A DNA stretch of 64,000 nt from Bacillota bacterium (GTDB lineage Bacteria; Bacillota; Clostridia; Lachnospirales; Lachnospiraceae). The notes beneath the pieces were generated by a model. That model was not told the origin of the DNA, made no database searches, and worked only from the letters and a program-made list of their open reading frames with translations. The translations under genes and the position numbers were made by a program. Within the stretch, counting starts at the first letter, position 1. Each line of letters begins with the position of its first letter. Positions 43,281 to 52,200 of the stretch are shown piece by piece. Location: positions 47,390 to 111,389 of the forward strand of contig JAEZGK010000075.1 in the NCBI GenBank assembly GCA_023437365.1, written 5' to 3'.

Positions 43281-44981
43281 ATGGACATCGTCAAATTGAT
43301 ATTTACCCTATTGCTTTCATCCTCGGTTATCTGCGCCCTCCTGCTGATCAAATACGCCAGCAAGCGGCACAGTATGCCGGGCGCAGGTTACTTTATCCTG
43401 CTGCTTGCGTCAACTGTTGTCACTAATATTGCCTATACGGCGGAAATCAATGCGTTAACGCTGTCTACGGCATTGATTTGGTTCTATGTCCAGCATTTTT
43501 CCACGCCCTTGCAACATTATTTCTGGATGATGCTGAGCCTAAAATATTCTGAGGCGCCAAAAGGAGTTGTCAGGACGGCAAAATACATAGGACTGCTTCA
43601 CCCCGCCTTGTTTTATCTTATTTTTTTTACCAACCACCTCCACCATCAGTACATTTCATCTTATAATTTTGTAAACAACGGACATTTTTGGGTCATCCTT
43701 TCCGCAAAAGAACCGTTATACATGCTGATGGTCGCATCCGGGACACTGATCGGGGCCATCTCCATGTTCTTTTATATCTGGGGTCTGATGCGCTCTCCCC
43801 GGCTTCATCGGTACAGTTATCTTATCATGATGGTGGCTTCTGTCATCCCATGGATTACGGTATACCTGATCGCTACCAATACGAATTACCTTGGCATTGA
43901 CTATTTTCCTGTGGTCTCAATTCTCTCTGGCATTTTATACATGCTTGGGATATTCAAGTTCCGAATCTTTAATGCCATTCCTATTGCGACGGCAATTGTA
44001 TTCCGTCAATCAAAGGAAGGCGTCATCATTGTTGATTTGGCGGATCAGATCATTGACGCCAATGATGCTTTCACGAAACTATATCCCGACCTAAAGGGTC
44101 GGCTTCACCAATATACCCTCCGCTCGTTTACGGAGAACCATGCAGAACTGAAAGGCGTATATGGAGAGAACCCGGTGTTTACCTACAGCCTGTCGGAGGA
44201 AGGAACGGCGAGACACTACCAAGCAGAGGTTACAAAGGTCATGACCGATGATGCCCTTGAAATAGGCAAGGTTCTTACCGTCACGGACATCACCCTGTTT
44301 GTAGAGAAGCAGAAGAGCTTGGAAAGCATCGCTTCCACGGCCATCGATCAGGCGGAAACCAGTGAGCTTTCTTTTTTGCAGGCACAGATCAAGCCCCATT
44401 TTTTGAACAATACCCTCAGCGTCATCGGTTCCATGGTCACAAGAAGCCCACAGGAGGCTAAGGCGCTGATTGCCGAGCTGGGGGAGCACCTTGCCAACTG
44501 CTATTATTTCGACAGCAACTCCCCCGTGGTTTTGTTGGAAAAGGAGCTGGAAAGCGTCCGTACCTATGTTACCATCGAAAAGGCAAGATTCCGGGAACGG
44601 CTGAATTTTCATCTGGAGTATGACGATATTCCACCGATTTCCATTCCAAGGCTGGTGCTTCAACCGCTGGTGGAAAATGCTCTCCGGCACGGAATCCTCA
44701 AAAAAGCCGGCGTAGGCAATGTCTGGCTTACCATCAGCAGGGAGGAAGACGGCTTCCGGTTTGAAGTCAGGGACGATGGGGTTGGCATGAGCGAAGAAAT
44801 TCTTAGCAGGCTGCTCCGTGATGCCGAAAACATCCACAGCATTGGTCTGTCCAATATCCACAGGCGGCTGATGAAACATTATGGGCAGGGACTTACGATT
44901 ACCAGCGAGCCGGGAGCGGGAACACAGGTTGTGTTCCATGTTCCGGAAACTGCTGTATTGGGAAGGGGGGATACACTATGA
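43281..44981 (+). CDS. 7TM-type sensor histidine kinase (LytS/YehU-like kinase core)
   Basis: A 566-residue membrane kinase and the first gene of the GC-richer block. Seven hydrophobic helices fill residues 1-225 (histidine kinase N-terminal 7TM type). A PAS-like domain follows (about 230-340, VIIVDLADQIIDANDAF). The His_kinase domain has the phosphoacceptor in LQAQIKPHFLNNTLSVIGSM, and HATPase motifs are VLQPLVENALRHGI, DDGVGM and GLSNIHRRL. Family members sense small extracellular or membrane signals. ATG 43281 follows AAGGAG. The stop overlaps the response regulator start (ATGA). Confidence 0.9.
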   Translation: MDIVKLIFTLLLSSSVICALLLIKYASKRHSMPGAGYFILLLASTVVTNIAYTAEINALTLSTALIWFYVQHFSTPLQHYFWMMLSLKYSEAPKGVVRTAKYIGLLHPALFYLIFFTNHLHHQYISSYNFVNNGHFWVILSAKEPLYMLMVASGTLIGAISMFFYIWGLMRSPRLHRYSYLIMMVASVIPWITVYLIATNTNYLGIDYFPVVSILSGILYMLGIFKFRIFNAIPIATAIVFRQSKEGVIIVDLADQIIDANDAFTKLYPDLKGRLHQYTLRSFTENHAELKGVYGENPVFTYSLSEEGTARHYQAEVTKVMTDDALEIGKVLTVTDITLFVEKQKSLESIASTAIDQAETSELSFLQAQIKPHFLNNTLSVIGSMVTRSPQEAKALIAELGEHLANCYYFDSNSPVVLLEKELESVRTYVTIEKARFRERLNFHLEYDDIPPISIPRLVLQPLVENALRHGILKKAGVGNVWLTISREEDGFRFEVRDDGVGMSEEILSRLLRDAENIHSIGLSNIHRRLMKHYGQGLTITSEPGAGTQVVFHVPETAVLGRGDTL

Positions 44982-45619
44982 TTAAGACAATTGTACTGGA
45001 TGATGAATGGTACAACCTTGAGGAAGTCTGCGAATTGGTGGAGAAAACCGGCTTCATGCAGGTAACAGGAAAATATATGAACCCGCTTCAGGCGTTGGAG
45101 GAAGCTGCCACCCTCGCTCCACAGGTGGCTTTTATCGACATCGAAATGCCCGAGCTGGACGGGCTGACCTTTGCGGAAAAGCTGCTTGAAATCCAACCGG
45201 AGGCCATGATTGCCTTTATCACAAGCTGGAACCAATACGCCGTACAGGCATTTGAGCTGAGCGCTTTGGATTATGTGATGAAGCCCATCAAGGAGGAACG
45301 GTTCCTGAAACTGGCGGAGAAGATTCAAGCGGAAATCAACCGAAAGGAACAACTTTCCTATGCGGAGCAGGTTTTGTCCCTCTATGGAGAGCAAAGGGTT
45401 GCACCCGCAGCAAAGCAGCTGCCGGACTTTCCATTAACAGAACGGGAAACGCAGGTGCTGGCCCTGCTTGCACAGGGACTGACCCAGCGGGAGATTGCGG
45501 AAGAGCTGTATCTTTCCGTTTCCACGATTAAAAGACATCTGGAAAGCATCTATTCAAAGCTTAGCGTCAACAACAAAATCAGCGCGGTGCAAAAAGCGCG
45601 GGAAGCAAATATTTTATAA
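44978..45619 (+). CDS. Response regulator, REC plus LuxR-type HTH
   Basis: A 213-residue regulator. The REC domain (VLDDEW, AFIDIEMPELDG with the phosphoacceptor Asp, TSWNQYAVQAFELSALDYVMKPI with the conserved Lys) is of the type usually joined to LytTR domains. Here the output is a LuxR/NarL helix-turn-helix at about 150-205 (LTERETQVLALLAQGLTQREIAEELYLSVSTIKRHL). Its four-base overlap with the kinase gene shows they are a cognate pair. The nearest candidate targets are the DUF2442-like gene and the giant surface protein gene immediately downstream. Confidence 0.93.
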   Translation: MIKTIVLDDEWYNLEEVCELVEKTGFMQVTGKYMNPLQALEEAATLAPQVAFIDIEMPELDGLTFAEKLLEIQPEAMIAFITSWNQYAVQAFELSALDYVMKPIKEERFLKLAEKIQAEINRKEQLSYAEQVLSLYGEQRVAPAAKQLPDFPLTERETQVLALLAQGLTQREIAEELYLSVSTIKRHLESIYSKLSVNNKISAVQKAREANIL

Positions 45620-45659
45620 GTCCTAAAAAAGTGGCCGTTTGGCCAATACACGTTCATTA

Positions 45660-45692
45660 AAAATTCCCTTATGATTACATAGAGGGAATTTT
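45660..45692 (+). terminator. Terminator after the two-component genes
   Basis: AAATTCCCT (left arm) pairs with AGGGAATTT (right arm), followed by a long T-run to 45689. This separates kinase/regulator expression from the following surface-protein unit. Confidence 0.8.
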
Positions 45693-45751
45693 TTTATTTG
45701 ATAACAAGGGAATTGCTTAGCCAATTCACCTTACCGGAAAGGAGTGGTTTT

Positions 45752-46231
45752 ATGACCGCAACGTTTCAAAGCGCTACTTTCGTAGCGGACGATACACTTA
45801 CCGTTATCCTTTCCAACGGAAACCGGATGGACATTTGTATAACGCCCTATCTTGGACGCGCGGAGCTTTCCCCACTGAAGGACAAAGGCGTACAAAAAAG
45901 CCTAAAGGTGCAGGACGGGTGCCTGTGCTGGGAGGATGCTCCGCCCCTTTGTATCTCCGCGCTGCTTTCCCTGCTGCGGGAGGAGAAGGATTCCGGGGGT
46001 GCGATTAACTGCGCAAGCGCGGGAGACGACTGGCGGCTGTATCTGCGGTTTCAAAACGGCGGCAGCCTTTCCATGGAGATGGAGCCGCTGCTGGAATATT
46101 CGGTATTCGCTCCGCTGGTGCAGAGTAGCTTGTGGAAAACCCTGCGGGCAAAGGAGAAATCCCTGCTGTGGGAAGATGAAAGCATCCGGTTGGAGCTTCC
46201 CATAGACACGATACTCCGTTACTTTGCTTAG
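45752..46231 (+). CDS. Tandem DUF2442-like protein
   Basis: A 159-residue protein of unknown function. I chose ATG 45752 because GGAGTGG lies about 7 bases upstream; the in-frame ATG 45698 overlaps the terminator region. The second half has the DUF2442 pattern: LRFQNGGSLSMEMEPLLE, then FAPLVQSSLWKTL, LLWEDESIRLELPIDTIL. The first half repeats it in a weaker form: LTVILSNGNRMDICITPYLG, LSPLKDKGVQKSL, LCWEDAPP. So it looks like an internal duplication. DUF2442 genes are often linked to toxin-antitoxin-like or small regulatory genes. Here the gene precedes the giant surface protein by 41 bases and is probably co-transcribed with it. Confidence 0.7.
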   Translation: MTATFQSATFVADDTLTVILSNGNRMDICITPYLGRAELSPLKDKGVQKSLKVQDGCLCWEDAPPLCISALLSLLREEKDSGGAINCASAGDDWRLYLRFQNGGSLSMEMEPLLEYSVFAPLVQSSLWKTLRAKEKSLLWEDESIRLELPIDTILRYFA

Positions 46232-46272
46232 GATGCTGAGTCAATTAAACAGGAAAACAAGGAGGAAACCAT

Positions 46273-49200
46273 ATGAATCAATGCAAACTATCCCGGAGGC
46301 TTTTGGCAATGGCGCTGTCCGTTGTCATGGTGCTGGGAATGCTGCCTGCTACGACGGCGGCAGAAAACCTGCCCGCTGGAACAAGCGGCGAGATAGTATC
46401 ATTTGAACCGCTGCCCGAGGCGACGGCAGTACAGACGGTGGCCCTTTACACACCGCTTGAAGATTTGGATTTGCCCGAAACCCTGATGGCTACGGTACGC
46501 TTTGCGGTGTACACAGATGAGCCGGTACAGGATTCTGGTAATACGGTACAGCAGGAACCAGGACAGAATTCGGAAAGCGTACAGCAGGTTCAGGTCACTA
46601 CCGGATCAGCCGTAGCTCTTACAAAGGAAGAAACGGCTGACGAGGGCTCACAGCAGGATCAGGTCACTGTCGGAGAAGTGACCGAAGAAAATGAGGAAGC
46701 TCCCGCAGCCGCTCAGGAAGCCGTAGATCCTGCACAGGAAGAATCCGATACCGGGTATACGGAAACAACTATTTCGGTGCCGGTCAAATGGACGACTTCG
46801 CCGGACTATGACGGCAATAGGTTGGGGGTGTATGCCTTTACCGCCGAAACAGAGGGCTTTACCCTGAGTGCTAAAACGCCCACCATCACTGTAACGGTGC
46901 AGGAGGCGGCAGTCAAGGATACAATTACCGCCTTTGACGAGCTGACGGAGGATATCCGCTGGCAGAACACCACTGAGCCGGTCTTTCCCGAAACGCTCAC
47001 CGGCACTGTGGAGGGGCAAACCGTCAAAATTCCGGTGACATGGGAAGCAGACCACGACTATGACTCCGATTCCCCGGCAACCGGACTGTACGTGTTCACC
47101 GCAAAACCGGGCGAAGGCTATGCCATCACCGCAGAAATGGAAGCGCCCCGCATCACCGTATACATCCCTGCTGCGAAGCGTATGATGCTGCGTATGTCGG
47201 GCGAGGGCACCCCCGCAAGCCCGCTGGAAATTACCACGGCGGCACAGCTTGCGGAGATTGCCGTACTGGTGAACGATGGCAGGCTGGAAACCTTTTTGTT
47301 CAATGACAGCAGCGCTACAGTATCCCTAAAACTCATGAATGATCTTGACCTTTCCGCCTACGGCGAAGGTTGGAACAGCGGCAAAGGATGGGAGCCGATT
47401 GGAAGCACCAGCACCTACCCATTCAAGGGAACCTTTGACGGAGATAACAAAAAAATCACAGGGCTTTTTATCAACCGTACGGAGCAGTTATCCGGCCTGT
47501 TCGGCTATTTATCCGGATGTACGGTGCAAAACCTTGGGCTTGAGGAGGTAAGCATCACAGGTGGAACTCATGTCGGCGGCATAGCAGGCTTTGTTTTTAA
47601 TAGCGTCAGCAGCGGTAACAGCGTAACAAATTGCCATGTAACCGGCACAATCAGCGGAACTGATATGGTCGGGGGCATGGTGGGATATGCTGACGGCAGT
47701 GTGACAAATTGCTATACCACCAGCACCGTCACAGGAACAGGCAATAATGTCGGCGGTGTGATGGGGCGGGCTGCCGGTAGCGTGACAAACTGCTATGCTA
47801 CCAGCACCGTCACAGGCACAGGCAATAATGTCGGCGGCGTGGCGGGCTACGCTTACAGCATAACAAACTGCTATGCCACGGGCGCGGTCAGCGGCAGCGA
47901 CAGTGTTGGAGGTGTGGCGGGTTATGCTTACAACGCGACATATTGCTATGCTACAGGCACCGTCACAGGCACAGGCAATAATGTCGGCGGCGTGGTGGGG
48001 TGGGCTGACGGCAGTATAACAAACTGCGCCGCACTGAACCTAAGCGTCAGCGGTGGCAGCGAGGTCGGGCGTGTGGCGGGATATAGCAGCGGCGGCACAC
48101 TCTTCGGCAATGCGGCGTTTTCCGGCATGACGGTCAAGGTAAATAATGTAGACCAACCTATTAGTGGTGGTACGGCAAATAATATAAACGGCGTGGATAT
48201 AACCAGCGCAGATATAACGACAGGAATCTACTGGGCAACATCGATGAACTGGAATAATCCCACAGTCTGGACGGTGGAAAGCGGCAAGCTGCCTATCCTT
48301 GCGGCAATCCCGGCAGACGTGCAGGACGCTGCCATACCGCCGCACCTTGTGCTGGGCGGAAGCAGCTCCTACTTCCTTGGTGAAGGCACAAGTACTGACC
48401 CCTACCAAATCAGCACCGCAGAGCAGCTTGCAAAGCTGGCAGAGCTGGTGAATGTGGGCGATACAAGTTACAATAACAAACACTACAAGCTCACCACCGA
48501 TCTTGACCTTTCCGCTTATGGAAAAAAATGGAACAGCAGCAAAGGATGGGAGCCGATTGGAAGCACCAGCACCTACCCATTCAAGGGAGCCTTTGATGGA
48601 GATAACAAAAAAATTACAGGACTTTTTATCAACCGTACGGAGCAGTTATCCGGCCTGTTCGGCATTTTATCCGGATGTACGGTGCAAAACCTTGGGCTTG
48701 AGGAGGTAAGCATCACAGGTGGAACTCATGTTGGCGGCATAGCAGGCTTTGCTTTTAATAGCGTCAGCAGCGGTAACAGCGTAACAAATTGCCATGTAAC
48801 CGGCACAATCAGCGGAACTGCTATGGTTGGGGGCATGGTGGGAAGTGCTGACGGCAGTGTGACAAATTGCTATACCACCAGCACCGTCACAGGAACAGGC
48901 AATAATGTCGGCGGTGTGGTGGGGCTGGCTGACGGTAGCGTGACAACCTGCTATGCTACCGGCGCGGTCAGCGGTTGCAGGGAGGTCGGCGGCGTGGCGG
49001 GCTACGCTGACAGCATAACAAACTGCTATGCCACGGGCGCGGTCAGCGGCAGCGACAGTGTTGGAGGTGTGGCGGGTTCTGCTTTCGACGTGACATATTG
49101 CTATGCCGCAGGCACCGTCACAGGCACAGGCAGAGATGTCGGCGGAGTGGTGGGGAGGGCTTTCGGCAGTGTAATAAACTGCGCTGCGCTGAACCCAAGC

Positions 49201-52200
49201 GTCAGCGGTGGCAGCGAGGTCGGGCGTGTGGCGGGATATAGCGGTGGCACATTCTTAGGCAATGCGGCGTTTTCCGGCATGACAGACTCGGGCACAGGAA
49301 AATTCGGAAGCATAGTAAATAGTCTGACCGATAAAAATGGGATGGGCTTTAGTGCTGCCGACATCAAAGCGGATGGTACTATTGGTTGTCGCTTTGATGA
49401 CACCAGTATCTGGACGGTTGAAAACGGCAAGCTGCCTATTCTCCAGAATGTGGCCGGTACGCAGGACGGTACCATACCCCCACACCTTGCGGGCGGCAGC
49501 AGCCCCTACTTCCTCGGCGAAGGCACAAGCACCGCCCCCTACCAAATCGGCACCGCAGATCAGCTTGCAAAGCTGGCGGAGCTGGTGAATGATTCGGCAA
49601 CCAACGCGGCCTATGGCGGCAAGGACATATACTACAAGCTTACCGCCAATCTTGACCTTTCCGCTTACGGCATAAACTTTAATAACGGTAAGGGCTGGGT
49701 ACCGATTGGAAGCACCGAAACAACTCCCTTCAAGGGAAACTTTGACGGCGGCAACAAAAAAATCGCCGGGCTTTCTATCATCTTCCGTACGGAACAGTTC
49801 TCTGGCCTGTTCGGCTTTATAGACGGTGGTACGGTGCAAAACTTTGGGCTTGAGAAGGTAAGTATTACCTGTGGTCGCGATTATGTCGGCGGTGTGGCAG
49901 GCTTTGTTAAAGGTGGAAGCAGCGTAACATACTGCCATGTTACCGGCTCAGTCGCCAGCCTGGGAACAGATACAGGCGGCATTGTAGGCAGAGTTGACGG
50001 ATTCTTCGATCAAGAAAATAAAGTGGCAAACTGCTATGCCAACGCCTCCGTCACTGGCGGCAACATGGTCGGCGGCATTGCAGGAGGTGTTTTAAAAGGT
50101 TGGTTGACAGACTGCTATGCCACCGGATCCGTCAGTGGTATAGGCAACGAAGTTGGTGGCGTGGCGGGCGTTGCTCAAGCATACAGTATCGTGACAAACT
50201 GCTACGCCACGGGCGCGGTCAGCGGCAACAGCGAGGTTGGCGGCGTGGTGGGCGTTGCTAAAGTATACAGTATCGTGCGAAACTGCGCCGCACTGAACCC
50301 AAGCGTCAGCGGCAGCAGCAATGTCAGGCGCGTGGTGGGTTTTGCCGGTAATGACATTACCCTCTTCGGTAACGTGGCGTTTTCCGGCATGACGGGCGGT
50401 GGGAGCAGCACGGGTGCTGGCAATCCTGACGGCGCGAATGTAAGCAGCAGGCAGATGAACACCGCCAGCTTCTGGACAAGGGCGGGCAATTGGGATACCT
50501 CCGGCTGGGATACTTCGGTCTGGACAATCCAAGACGGCAAACTGCCTGTCCTTCAAAATGTGGGCGGCACGCAGTCCGGCGAAAGTGGCCTGTACCTGAC
50601 CTTACGTGATATTGCGGGTGCTGCGGTAACGCTCAATGAAGATACCTACACCTACACTGGCAATCCCATCCTCCCTTCCTTAACCGTTACCTTTGATGGT
50701 GCAACGCTAGTGAAGGATCAGCATTATACTGTTACCGTATCCAGTACGGACGGAACGGGAACCAGTGCAGGTACAAATGTGGGAACCGTCACCTTAGAAA
50801 TCAAAGGAATCGGAAATTTCCAGGGAACGAAATCCGGCGTGACCTTTCAGATCGTAAAGGTAGACGGTCCCATCGCACCTGTGGTGACCGGCGCTTACAC
50901 CGGCAATGGCAACACCTTTACCTACACGGTGAACGCCATTCCCGGTGCGGAGTATTCAACGGACAACAGCACTTGGCAGGGCAGCAACGAGTTCACCGGA
51001 TTTACCACTGCGTCGCCGGCTACTACCTTCTACGCCCGTATCAAGGAAACCGGTACGCACAAAACGGGCGCAGTCGGGAAAACCGCAGCAGTGACATTCA
51101 CAAAGCTGGAGAACACACAGGCACCTGATCTTGCCTACACCGTCAGCGGTACGAACAACAGCTGTACCATTACCATCACGGCGGTAAGCGGAGCCGAGTA
51201 CAAGTTTGGCGATGACGCTTGGGACAGTTCCAACAGCAAGGGCGGCTATACCAGTGCACAGACTGTTATGGTTCAAATCCGTTATACGAAGACTGCCACC
51301 CACAATCCATCCTCTGTGAACAGCGTCAGCATAAACCTTGCAAAGCAGAACCAAACCGCGCCACCCGCTTTTGAGCTGGGTTATACCTACAACACGAATG
51401 TAAATCAGTTCACAGTGACGATTCCCGAGCGGACGAACGCAGAATACAGCTTTGACGGCACTGCCTACAGTCAGACAAGAACCATTACAGCGGCACCAGG
51501 CGATTCTGTTACCGGCTATATGCGCTATATGGAAACGGACGCGTATAATCAAAGCTCTGCCGCGACAGCTTCGCTGACCTTGCCCATCCCTGTCACCACC
51601 ATTACGGTTAGCGGTACAGGCGGCCAAAGCAGCATTACCACAAACGGCGGCACCCTGCAAATGCTGGCAGCAGTTTTGCCAATAGAAGCAACACAGGCGG
51701 TCACATGGTCGGTATCCGGCTCTGGTGCAACCATCAGTGCAACCGGATTGCTCACCGCCACAGGTAACGGCACGATGACAGTACGCGCCACAGCGAAGGA
51801 CGGAACGGGCGTCTATGGTGAGAAAACCATCACCATCTCCGGGCAAACTACAGGCGGTGGTGGTAACGGAGGTTCATCTGGAGGTTCATCCTCCTCCGGC
51901 AGCAGTTCGACCACTCCTACGAGAACACCAGAAAAGAAGCCTAACCAGCCGGTAACGGCAGCGGCTTCTGTTACGGCAACAGCGGGGGCGAATGGTACGG
52001 CAAGTGCATCTGTCCCGGATAAAGCGGTAACAGATGCCATTGCAAAAGCACAATCCGATGCAGCGAGCCAAGGCAAAACTGCAAATGGAATTTGCGTGGG
52101 GCTCGACGTCACAATGCCAAAGGGCGCAACTGCTATGACGGTAGTCCTCACTCGCAGCTCTCTGAACAGTCTGGTGAGCGCCGGGGTAAGCAACCTTGAA

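Noticed and set aside
43193..43426. Small ORF with a strong GGGAGG site starting at 43193
   Set aside because: After about 30 codons it overlaps the histidine kinase start in another frame and its product has no recognisable features. The site may be a leftover at the island junction.
49255..51846. Several long minus-strand open frames inside the giant surface-protein gene
   Set aside because: They are by-products of GC-richer repetitive plus-strand coding sequence, have no ribosome binding sites and show no family patterns.
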